A stretch of 64,000 nucleotides of DNA from an uncultured Duncaniella sp. (GTDB lineage Bacteria; Bacteroidota; Bacteroidia; Bacteroidales; Muribaculaceae). The position numbers were made by a program, and so were the translations under genes. The first letter of the stretch is position 1, and every line of letters begins with the position of its first letter. Below are positions 25,598 through 34,834 of this stretch, piece after piece. The stretch lies in NCBI GenBank assembly GCA_910578615.1, contig CAJTRI010000002.1, positions 45,645 to 109,644 of the forward strand. The letters run 5' to 3'. The notes under the pieces are model-generated. The model ran no database searches and was not told the DNA's origin. It saw only the letters and a program-made list of their open reading frames with translations.

Positions 25598-25628
25598 CAA
25601 AATTAACCATTTTTTTCATTTTGGCAAA
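25598..25628 (-). promoter_or_regulatory. Consensus promoter of the YitT-family gene
   Basis: Minus-strand TTTG (25625-25628), 19 bases, TAATTTTG (25598-25605). The transcript would start near 25590, which fixes the ATG at 25574. Confidence 0.8.
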
Positions 25629-25846
25629 TATGCGCCATTAAAAAGCCGTTTTAGGCTGGCTCCATGATAAAAAATGACGCATATGCATATCAAAGAAGCG
25701 TAGAAAGATGGTAGAGAATGTTATTTCATACATCTCTATTCCTTTTATCTATTTCTTTTATTCAAAATTTCCCCGGGTGTTTTATTTTTCTCAATGGCGT
25801 AACAAATATCTATGTTTCGCCGAGAGTACACTTTTAATACACGTTG

Positions 25847-25884
25847 AAAAAGAAATAATGACTGATAATCAAACGATTATCAGT
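25847..25884 (-). terminator. Terminator of tRNA-Leu
   Basis: ACTGATAATC/GATTATCAGT stem (25861-25870 with 25875-25884, 4-nt loop), followed on the minus strand by a T-rich run (the A-rich 25847-25856). Confidence 0.7.
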
Positions 25885-25893
25885 CATTATCAG

Positions 25894-25975
25894 TACCCGG
25901 ACCCGGGCTCGAACCGGGATGGATTGCTCCAACGGTGTTTGAGACCGTCGCGTCTACCGATTCCGCCATCCGGGC
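25894..25975 (-). tRNA. tRNA-Leu (anticodon CAA)
   Basis: 82-nt class II tRNA. Acceptor GCCCGGA pairs with TCCGGGT (position 1:72 is a G-U pair). D-loop GGTAGAC, anticodon arm ACGGT-CTCAAAC-ACCGT with CAA at 25941-25939, a short variable arm, and T-arm CCCGG-TTCGAGC-CCGGG. CCA is not encoded. It has its own promoter and terminator. The rest of the 600-bp gap between YitT and rubrerythrin (25629-25846 and 26047-26174) shows no gene; an AAGATAAA/TTTATCTT hairpin lies at 26131-26154. Confidence 0.95.
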
Positions 25976-26015
25976 TTTTGTAGACTGCAAGCGCATAGAT
26001 TACGCTTTTGCATTG

Positions 26016-26046
26016 CAAAGGTAGGTAGTTTTTTCCGATTATCCAA
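26016..26046 (-). promoter_or_regulatory. Promoter of tRNA-Leu
   Basis: Minus-strand TACCTTTG (26016-26023) with TTG 20 bases upstream (26044-26046), about 40 bp before the tRNA 5' end. Confidence 0.7.
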
Positions 26047-26174
26047 TAGTGTGACGATTTTTCTGCCTATGGTGAACTTTTTATCCTGCCGTGATGTTAT
26101 GATTCTGTCCCTCCATATGGGATGTCTTTTAAGATAAAGACTATTTTTTATCTTCACCGTAAGTTTCAAAAATC

Positions 26175-26759
26175 ATGGAAAAGAAATCCATCAAAGGTAC
26201 CCAGACTGAACATAATCTTCTCGCTGCGTTTGCCGGCGAGAGTCAGGCTCGCTCACGTTATAAACTCTTTGCCAAGAAGGCCAAGGAGGAAGGTTATCAT
26301 CAGATAGCCAAAATTTTCAAAATCACGGCCAAGCAGGAACTCTCACATGCCTCTCTGTTTTTCGACCGACTTGAAGGGGGCATCGTATCCATCAACGCCT
26401 CTTATCCCGCAGGGGTGGTTGCCGACACTCTGACCAATCTTCGCGAGGCTGCCGCCGGTGAGCGTGAGGAGTGGAGCGATCTCTACGAATCATTCTCCAA
26501 GACTGCCGAGGAAGAGGGATTCCCTGATGTGGCACATCTTTTCAAGATGGTGGCCAAAGTGGAGGTGGAGCATGAAAAGCGCTATAACCGCTTGATCAGA
26601 CGTATGGAGACCGATCAGGTTTTCACATCCGAGGATCCAGAGCAGGAATGGCAGTGCGCCCACTGCGGATTTGTCTACAAAGGCAAGTCGGCTCCTAAGA
26701 AATGCCCTGTATGCGGTCATGAGCAGGGATATTTCGAACGTAAGGCCGAGAATTATTGA
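26175..26759 (+). CDS. rbr: Rubrerythrin
   Basis: 194 residues: an N-terminal ferritin-like four-helix bundle with a di-iron site (E-S-Q-A-R-S-R-Y and the E-x-x-H-E motif V-E-V-E-H-E-K-R-Y) and a C-terminal rubredoxin domain with C-A-H-C-G and C-P-V-C-G-H (about 160-186). It reduces hydrogen peroxide in anaerobes. Monocistronic: preceded by the tRNA on the other strand and followed by a 31-bp hairpin. No TAnnTTTG box is visible upstream, so its control may differ from its neighbours. Confidence 0.96.
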   Translation: MEKKSIKGTQTEHNLLAAFAGESQARSRYKLFAKKAKEEGYHQIAKIFKITAKQELSHASLFFDRLEGGIVSINASYPAGVVADTLTNLREAAAGEREEWSDLYESFSKTAEEEGFPDVAHLFKMVAKVEVEHEKRYNRLIRRMETDQVFTSEDPEQEWQCAHCGFVYKGKSAPKKCPVCGHEQGYFERKAENY

Positions 26760-26773
26760 TCTGTCACGATTAT

Positions 26774-26838
26774 CAAACTAAACCAATTAGTCCTCTTGGA
26801 TACGCAGCGTATCCAAGAGGACTAATTGGTTTAGTTTG
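26774..26838. terminator. 31-bp perfect palindrome between rubrerythrin and typA (bidirectional terminator)
   Basis: 26774-26804 is the exact reverse complement of 26808-26838 with a 3-nt loop (CAG). It starts 15 bp after the rubrerythrin stop and ends 17 bp before the typA stop. Longest perfect inverted repeat I found in the window. Confidence 0.8.
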
Positions 26839-26855
26839 TAAGATTCTGAGTCTTT

Positions 26856-28655
<1,800 letters not shown>

Positions 28656-28684
28656 CTGGGATGTTATTACTTAGAAATTGGCTG

Positions 28685-28716
28685 CAAAGTTACTAAATTT
28701 CCGCATTTCTGACAAA
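28685..28716 (-). promoter_or_regulatory. Promoter of typA
   Basis: Minus-strand TAACTTTG (28685-28692) with TTTG 20 bases upstream (28713-28716). Confidence 0.7.
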
Positions 28717-28781
28717 AGAAAGTTGAAGCCTGTCAACGTGCTCCGATGCCATGGCACGGCATCACAACTTTTTTGAGAGGG

Positions 28782-28837
28782 CGGTTGTTCTAATAGTGAA
28801 ACCATAGGGGCAGGTTCTTACCTCCCACGGTTGTTCT
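28782..28837 (+). repeat. 10-bp direct repeats upstream of frc
   Basis: CGGTTGTTCT occurs at 28782-28791 and 28828-28837 (46 bp start to start), flanking a small AGGT-tctt-ACCT hairpin (28812-28823). They lie 112-167 bp before the frc start in a leader without a recognisable TAnnTTTG box. Possible regulator sites; inference. Confidence 0.4.
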
Positions 28838-28948
28838 GCAAGCACGAAAAATAATAATCAACAACTTAAAATTAACGGTTTCGTCCATCTGTGGCCCGCA
28901 ACAGCCCCGATGTGGATTTGAAATCTTGAAAAAACACACAAAATTTCT

Positions 28949-30235
28949 ATGAATACAGCTCCTCTACAAGGAATCAAGGTGATTGACTTCACCGAGGTTC
29001 AGTCCGGCCCTTCGTGTACACAGCTTCTTGCCTGGCTCGGCGCCGAGGTAATAAAGATCGAAAGGCCCGGAGTCGGCGACGCCACACGTAACGAACTCCA
29101 ATTTGACCCTGACTGTCCGAGCTATTACTTCCTGCAACTCAACTCTAACAAAAAGTCGCTTGCGCTTGACGCCAAGACCCCTGACGGAAAAAAGATTCTT
29201 ACGAAGCTTATCGAATCAGCGGACGTCTTTATCGAGAATCTCCATCCGGGCGCTATGGATAAGCTCGGATTCAGCTGGGAAGAGGTTCATAAGATCAACC
29301 CTAAGTGTGTCATGGGCACCATCAAAGGTTTCCCCGAGTCGTCTAAATACAAAGATTTGAAGGCCTATGAGCCTATCGCGCAGGTTACTGCCGGTGCGGC
29401 TTCTACCACCGGATGGTGGGAGGGAGAGAACAATGTCCCCACCCAGTCCGGCGCGGCCCTCGGTGATTCGAATACCGGAATGCATCTGGCGATAGGAATA
29501 CTCGCGGCGCTTATCCAGCGTGAAAAGACAGGGGAGGGCAGCTATGTCTACCAGTCAATGCACAACGCATGTCTCAATCTGTGCCGTATCAAGACACGAG
29601 ACCAGCTGACACTTGACAGGGTAGGGTATCTTACACAGTTCCCGCAATATCCGTCTGAGAAGTTCGGCGATTTTGTGCCGCGTAGCGGCAATCAGGAAGG
29701 TTCTGGTGTTCTTGGCTGGACTTATAAGTGCAAAGGGTGGGAGACCGATCCTAATGCCTATGTCTATGTCATTCTCCAACGCGGAGCCAAGCAGTTCGAG
29801 CTTGCCGCGAAGGCTCTCGGATTTGAAGACTGGCTTACCAATCCGGATTTCAACACGGCGGATGCACGTGACAGGCACAAACAGGAAATCTATAAACGTG
29901 TCGAGACGTTCACTATCACCAAGACAAAATATGAGGTGACCGAGATTCTATCGAAAGCCGGCGTTCCTGTCGGCCCCGTGCTTTCCACCAAGGAGATTAT
30001 GGATGATGCGAGCGCATATGACGGCAACACACTTGTCAAGATCAACCAGGGAGGCAAGATAGGAGAGTTTGTCACAGTGGGAATGCCCTTCACACTATCC
30101 AACTACCAGCCTGTCTACGGCCCGTGTCCAGAACTTGGAGGCAATACCTCCGAAGTGCTTAAAGAGTGTGGCTATACAGATCAGGAGATAGCCGGTTTCG
30201 CGGCAAACCACACCACGACGCCTATGCCTAAGTAG
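28949..30235 (+). CDS. frc: Formyl-CoA:oxalate CoA-transferase
   Basis: Class III (CaiB/BaiF) CoA-transferase that activates oxalate by moving CoA from formyl-CoA. 428 residues, the length of the Oxalobacter enzyme. N-terminal G-I-K-V-I-D-F-T-E-V-Q-S-G-P, then G-D-S-N-T-G-M-H with the catalytic aspartate (about residue 173), Y-Q-S-M-H-N-A, and Y-K-C-K-G-W near 265. The glycine loop preceding the last motif reads E-G-S-G-V-L-G-W, where characterised Frc enzymes have G-G-G-G-Q-P-G-W. Encoded directly before oxalyl-CoA decarboxylase, which strongly supports the oxalate assignment despite that change. Confidence 0.92.
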   Translation: MNTAPLQGIKVIDFTEVQSGPSCTQLLAWLGAEVIKIERPGVGDATRNELQFDPDCPSYYFLQLNSNKKSLALDAKTPDGKKILTKLIESADVFIENLHPGAMDKLGFSWEEVHKINPKCVMGTIKGFPESSKYKDLKAYEPIAQVTAGAASTTGWWEGENNVPTQSGAALGDSNTGMHLAIGILAALIQREKTGEGSYVYQSMHNACLNLCRIKTRDQLTLDRVGYLTQFPQYPSEKFGDFVPRSGNQEGSGVLGWTYKCKGWETDPNAYVYVILQRGAKQFELAAKALGFEDWLTNPDFNTADARDRHKQEIYKRVETFTITKTKYEVTEILSKAGVPVGPVLSTKEIMDDASAYDGNTLVKINQGGKIGEFVTVGMPFTLSNYQPVYGPCPELGGNTSEVLKECGYTDQEIAGFAANHTTTPMPK

Positions 30236-30296
30236 TCCGGCACGGCATTATCTTATACGAATACTCACTAATTAATTCAACAATCTGACGAAAAGA

Positions 30297-30364
30297 GAGA
30301 GGGGACAATGGCTTGTTGTCCTTTGGGCGAGGAGTCCGGCAACCGGCATTGTCCCCTCTCTTTT
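30297..30364 (+). terminator. Hairpin between frc and oxc (attenuator or partial terminator)
   Basis: GAGAGGGGACAATG (30297-30310) pairs perfectly with 30347-30360, followed by a T-rich CTTTTCTC. The 36-nt apical region may fold further. It sits 23 bp before the oxc start. Confidence 0.65.
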
Positions 30365-30386
30365 CTCATATAAAAACCAAAAGATT

Positions 30387-32126
30387 ATGGCAACAACACT
30401 AGTAACTGCCGTTCCATCCGCTCCTCAGTCTGCCCGGCAGGTGACAGGCATGGATATTCTGGCCCGCGCCTTGAAAGAGATAGGGGTGCAGAATGTCTAT
30501 GGGCTCGTGGGAATTCCTATCACCGAGGCGGCTTACCTTATTCAGGGCAAAGGGATAAGGTTTGTAGGATTTCGTCATGAGCAGCAGGCCGGAATGGCCG
30601 CCGCCACCGAGGGACTTCTGACCCGCAGGCCCGGAGTGTTGATGACGGTATCATCCCTCGGATTCATGAACGGCCTGACGGCTACTTCCAACGCCACCGT
30701 GAACTGTTATCCGATGATACAGATATCAGGTGCTTCCGATCCGGGCATGGTCGACATGAATGTAGGAACATACGAGCAGCTTGACCAACTCAATACGGCC
30801 AGACCTCTTGTAAAGGCCGCATTCCGTTGCAGCAAGGCCGAGGATATCCCTTCGGCTGTGGCGCGTGCCTACCGTGCGGCTGTCTCAGGACGGCCGGGCG
30901 GGGTATATATCGACATGACAACCCCCGCTCTCGGGCAGGTGATGGATGCTGAGGAGGCCGACCGTCTATTCTATACACCTGTTGATCTATATTCGCCTGT
31001 GGCTCCTAACAAGGAGGCTGTCGACCGTGCGGTCAGCCTCCTTGCCTCGGCCAGACGTCCTGCCGTGCTTCTCGGCAAGGGTGCGGCCTATGCGCAGGTA
31101 GACGACAAGATAAAGACCCTTATAGAAAAATATGGCATTCCCTATCTGCCGATGTCCATGGCCAAAGGCCTGATGCCCGATGACGGGCCTCTTAGCGCGA
31201 TTTCCTGTCGTTCGAGCATAATGAAGAATGCCGACGTGGTGATGATTATCGGCGCGCGTCTCAACTGGCTCCTTTCTTTCGGAAAGGGTAAATGGCATCC
31301 CGATACCAAGTTCATACAGCTTGATGTGGAACCGCAGGAGATGGATGTCAATGTCCCGATAGCGGCTCCCGTGATAGGTGATATGGGCCTGTCACTTGAT
31401 GCCATACTCGCGGGTATGGAGGGCAGGAGTATGAACACAGATCCGGCATGGCTTGCCTCGTTGCAGGAGGAGACCAAGACGAAAGGTGCCGCCTTCCAGG
31501 CCCGTCTTGCCGCCAACAAGGATGCGTCTCCTATGAATCATTGGACGGCTCTCGGCGTGATCAAGCCTATACTTGAATCAAACCCCGACGTTATACTTGT
31601 CAACGAAGGAGCCAACACTCTCGATGACACACGTGACGCTGTAAACATGTCGTTGCCGCGTCACAGGATAGACTGTGCCACATGGGCCATCATGGGGATG
31701 GGCATGGGATCGGCGGTCGGTGCGGCCGTGGCTACCGGCAAGAAAGTCGTTGCCGTCGAGGGAGACTCCGCCTTCGGTTTCTCGGGGATGGACTTTTCAA
31801 CCGCATGCCGTTTCAAACTGCCTCTGACCGTGGTGATATTCAACAACGGAGGTATATACAACGGTGTAGGTGTCCCGATGGACAAGACGTCGGATCCGGC
31901 GCCGACCACGCTTGACATACATGCCCGCTATGACAAGCTTGGCGAGGCCTTCGGAGCACAGACATACTATGTGCAGACTCCCGACGAACTTGGCAAGGCC
32001 CTCACCGAGGCGGTAGCCTCTGGCAGGACATGCCTTATAGACGTACAGCTTGGCGCCGATTCAGGTAAGGAATCCGGCCATATAGGCTACCTCAATCCGG
32101 CCCCTCTCGAGCAGATTAAAGTCTGA
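30387..32126 (+). CDS. oxc: Oxalyl-CoA decarboxylase
   Basis: 579-residue ThDP-dependent enzyme that splits oxalyl-CoA to formyl-CoA and CO2; the formyl-CoA feeds back into Frc. Three ThDP-family domains: the Pyr domain with the activating glutamate in R-H-E-Q-Q-A-G-M (about residue 61), a central domain, and the PP domain with the metal/ThDP site E-G-D-S-A-F-G-F-S-G-M-D and N-N-G-G-I-Y. These match Oxc rather than acetolactate synthase. It lies 151 bp after frc with an intervening hairpin and 86 bp before the permease. Confidence 0.95.
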   Translation: MATTLVTAVPSAPQSARQVTGMDILARALKEIGVQNVYGLVGIPITEAAYLIQGKGIRFVGFRHEQQAGMAAATEGLLTRRPGVLMTVSSLGFMNGLTATSNATVNCYPMIQISGASDPGMVDMNVGTYEQLDQLNTARPLVKAAFRCSKAEDIPSAVARAYRAAVSGRPGGVYIDMTTPALGQVMDAEEADRLFYTPVDLYSPVAPNKEAVDRAVSLLASARRPAVLLGKGAAYAQVDDKIKTLIEKYGIPYLPMSMAKGLMPDDGPLSAISCRSSIMKNADVVMIIGARLNWLLSFGKGKWHPDTKFIQLDVEPQEMDVNVPIAAPVIGDMGLSLDAILAGMEGRSMNTDPAWLASLQEETKTKGAAFQARLAANKDASPMNHWTALGVIKPILESNPDVILVNEGANTLDDTRDAVNMSLPRHRIDCATWAIMGMGMGSAVGAAVATGKKVVAVEGDSAFGFSGMDFSTACRFKLPLTVVIFNNGGIYNGVGVPMDKTSDPAPTTLDIHARYDKLGEAFGAQTYYVQTPDELGKALTEAVASGRTCLIDVQLGADSGKESGHIGYLNPAPLEQIKV

Positions 32127-32130
32127 GTTA

Positions 32131-32172
32131 TGCCATGGCCGATGGTAGGTATATGTATCATCGGCCATGGCA
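32131..32172 (+). terminator. Hairpin between oxc and the AEC permease
   Basis: 14-bp perfect inverted repeat TGCCATGGCCGATG (32131-32144) with 32159-32172, 14-nt loop, starting 5 bp after the oxc stop. No T-run follows, so it may act as an mRNA-stability element instead of a terminator. Confidence 0.6.
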
Positions 32173-32212
32173 TTCTTGCAAAGAATACAAACCACATAAT
32201 TCCCTCTAAGTT

Positions 32213-33184
32213 ATGCAACATGTCATACTATACGCGATTGTCCCTATCATAGTGGTGATGCTCGCAGGATTTTTCTCGGGAAAGGCAGGTATTTTCAATG
32301 GTGAGGACGCAAAGAAGTTCAACAAGGTGGTTCTTGACTATGCCCTTCCCGCCGCTCTTTTCATTTCTATCGTACAGTCGAGCCGGGAGATGCTTGCCGC
32401 AGATATAAAGCTGTCATTAATCTCGCTTGTGGGCATTATGGCCTGCTTTATGATTGTATATTTTGTTTTCCGTATGTTCAAGGGCAATACCGGGGCTGAT
32501 GCGGCCATCTCCGCCCTTATCAGTGGCTCGCCGACCATAGGCTTTCTCGGATTTGCCGTGCTCGAACCCATCTTCGGTACCACTCCTGCCGTGGCCCTCG
32601 TCGTGGCCATAGTGGGAATAGTGGTCAATGCCGTGGGCATACCTGTGGGCCTGTCACTAATGAATGCCTCGCTTGAAAAACAGAAACCCGGTTCTACCAA
32701 GGGTGAGAGCGCCTGGAAGCCCGTTATCAATGCCCTTGAACAGCCTGTGGCCTGGGCGCCGATACTTGCCGTGGTGTGGGTTGTCGTGGGTATTCCATGG
32801 CCTGCATGGCTCAGTCCGTCTTTTGACCTTATCAAGGGAGCTAATGCTTCTCTGGCTGTGTTCTCGGCCGGTATAACCCTCTCTTCCGTCAAGATCCAGC
32901 TCAACTGGCAGGCCGTCCTCGGCTCTATATTGAAAATGGTCATGATGCCGGCTGTGATTCTGCTTCTCGGACTTATATTCAAGATGGATGTCCTCAACCT
33001 AAAAATGCTCGTAGTGGCCGCTGCGCTTCCTCCGGCATTCTCTGGTATAATTATTGCCGATGAGTATGACACGTATGTGGCTACGGGAACCACGTCTCTC
33101 ACTCTATCAGTCATATTGTTTGTCGGCTTCTGCCCGCTATGGTTGTGGATTACCGATCTGTGCACCCATACTACCGGTTTCTAA
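32213..33184 (+). CDS. AEC-family permease (predicted oxalate or dicarboxylate transporter)
   Basis: 323 residues with about ten TM helices. Typical auxin-efflux-carrier fold: N-terminal L-D-Y-A-L-P-A-A-L-F, S-G-S-P-T-I-G-F-L-G and the C-terminal P-P-A-F-S-G-I-I-I region at helix breaks. AEC members in bacteria move malonate, malate and other small carboxylates. Position after frc and oxc makes oxalate uptake or oxalate/formate exchange the likely role; this is inference from context. It differs from OxlT of Oxalobacter, which belongs to the major facilitator superfamily. Confidence 0.85.
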   Translation: MQHVILYAIVPIIVVMLAGFFSGKAGIFNGEDAKKFNKVVLDYALPAALFISIVQSSREMLAADIKLSLISLVGIMACFMIVYFVFRMFKGNTGADAAISALISGSPTIGFLGFAVLEPIFGTTPAVALVVAIVGIVVNAVGIPVGLSLMNASLEKQKPGSTKGESAWKPVINALEQPVAWAPILAVVWVVVGIPWPAWLSPSFDLIKGANASLAVFSAGITLSSVKIQLNWQAVLGSILKMVMMPAVILLLGLIFKMDVLNLKMLVVAAALPPAFSGIIIADEYDTYVATGTTSLTLSVILFVGFCPLWLWITDLCTHTTGF

Positions 33185-33233
33185 AAGGAAACATACGGCG
33201 CTTTAAACAATAGTTTTGACGTTGATTTACGCC

Positions 33234-33267
33234 GGAGGGGCAGGTGCCGTACCTGCCCCTCCTTTTT
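33234..33267 (+). terminator. Terminator of the oxalate operon
   Basis: 12-bp GC-rich stem (33234-33245 with 33251-33262), 5-nt loop, then five T residues. Confidence 0.9.
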
Positions 33268-33331
33268 ATTGATGCCGTTTTTTAGTATATACGGCAGGTT
33301 GGAATATATGGGAAGAGGTTATAAGATATCT

Positions 33332-34825
33332 CTATCTGCGTCTGAACCAGCCGGTGAATATTACTATCACGGTGAATATTTCAAGTCTGCCAAGGAGCAT
33401 GACTCCTGAAAGCAGCCATTTGACGGATGACGGAAGCAGATGAAACCCTCCCTCAGCCCCTGTGAATCCATAGCCGAGACCGCAGTTGCCCATACATGAT
33501 GCCACGGCAAAGAAACTGTCGGTCACATTTATACCATATGCACATACGATCATGGTGGCCACGGTCATGATGAGGATATATGACGCGGTGAATGCCCCTA
33601 TTCTCACCATGGTGTCTTTGTCGACCACGCGGTCATTGAGACGGACATTGACAAGATGACTGGGATAAAGGGTCTTTTTTGTCTGCCCTGCGATACTTTT
33701 GAGTACGGCAAGCATTCGGTCGGTCTTTATACCGCCCGAAGTTGAACCTGCGCAAGCCCCGGAAATCATAAGAAACATTATTATCACAATCGGGGCATAT
33801 CCCCATAGCTCGTAATTCCCGTATGAGAAGCCTGTCGAGGTCACTGCCGATGCGACTGTAAAGGCCGGACTGACGAGGGTCTGGCTTATTCCTTTTGTCC
33901 CGTTGAAAAGAAGCATGGCGGATATCAGAAGTGTGAATAACACCACGGCTCCTGTGTAGGCCCGTATCACATCATTATGGAACAGGGGACGGACGGCGCC
34001 TTTTGACGCATTGTATATCAGGACAAAGTTGGCTCCTCCGAGAAACATGAATACAGTGATGACAATGGCTGCGTAATCCGAATTCCAGGCAGATATTCCG
34101 GCGTTGCGTGTCGAGAACCCGCCTGTCGATAATGTCGTCATGGCATGGCACACAGAGTCAAATAGATCCATAGGCCCTGCCCACAGGAATAGTATCATAG
34201 TTATGGTAAGGGTGGAGTATACAATCCATAGTGACTTTGCGGTCTGGCGTATGCGAGGGTGCAGCTTGTCATGGGTGACCCCTGTGATCTCGGCATTGAA
34301 CATGGGGATGCTTCCGGCCTGGTTGAGAGAGGGGAGGACAGCGAGCATGAACAGAACGATGCCGAGTCCGCCTACCCACTGGGTCATACTTCTCCATAAT
34401 AGGAGCCCGCGAGAAAGCGACTCCACATCCGGGATAACGGTGGCTCCTGTCGTGGTGAAGCCGGACATGGTTTCGAAGAATGCGTCGGAGATATGGAGCG
34501 GATGGTCGGATAGCATGTAGGGAAGCATTCCGAACGCAGAGAATATAACCCAGGCCGACGAGGTTAGAAGATAACCTTCACGCCTGTAAAGCTGTCTCGA
34601 TCGAATGTCGCGTGTCAAGGCCACGAGTCCGCCTCCGGCCAAAAGGCAGAGTCCTGATGTGATGAGGAAGCTCATAAGATCGCTCTCGCCATAGGATGCA
34701 CAGATGATGGCCGGAACAAGTAGCATGGCGCATTCGATGAGCAGCAGATAGCCTGTTATGCGGGCTACAAGACGGTAGTTGTTGGTCTCAGCTCCTCTCC
34801 CGTTACCTATTATTCTTCCTGTCAT
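33332..34825 (-). CDS. trkH: TrkH-family potassium uptake membrane subunit
   Basis: 497 residues, four M1-P-M2 repeats. The four filter glycines are visible in T-T-G-A-T-V, S-T-G-G-F-S, S-T-G-F-S-Y and N-C-G-L-G-Y-G. Basic C-terminal segment (G-W-F-R-R-R). It forms the K+-translocating pore and is gated by TrkA, encoded 9 bp upstream. Trk imports K+ across the inner membrane. Confidence 0.95.
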   Translation of the reverse strand: MTGRIIGNGRGAETNNYRLVARITGYLLLIECAMLLVPAIICASYGESDLMSFLITSGLCLLAGGGLVALTRDIRSRQLYRREGYLLTSSAWVIFSAFGMLPYMLSDHPLHISDAFFETMSGFTTTGATVIPDVESLSRGLLLWRSMTQWVGGLGIVLFMLAVLPSLNQAGSIPMFNAEITGVTHDKLHPRIRQTAKSLWIVYSTLTITMILFLWAGPMDLFDSVCHAMTTLSTGGFSTRNAGISAWNSDYAAIVITVFMFLGGANFVLIYNASKGAVRPLFHNDVIRAYTGAVVLFTLLISAMLLFNGTKGISQTLVSPAFTVASAVTSTGFSYGNYELWGYAPIVIIMFLMISGACAGSTSGGIKTDRMLAVLKSIAGQTKKTLYPSHLVNVRLNDRVVDKDTMVRIGAFTASYILIMTVATMIVCAYGINVTDSFFAVASCMGNCGLGYGFTGAEGGFHLLPSSVKWLLSGVMLLGRLEIFTVIVIFTGWFRRR

Positions 34826-34834
34826 ATCCGGATC

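Noticed and set aside
25575..25619. Longer start for the YitT-family gene
   Set aside because: The consensus -7 box lies inside this extension.
25708..25983. 91-codon plus-strand frame overlapping tRNA-Leu
   Set aside because: It runs through the antisense of the tRNA and its terminator and has no protein-like features.
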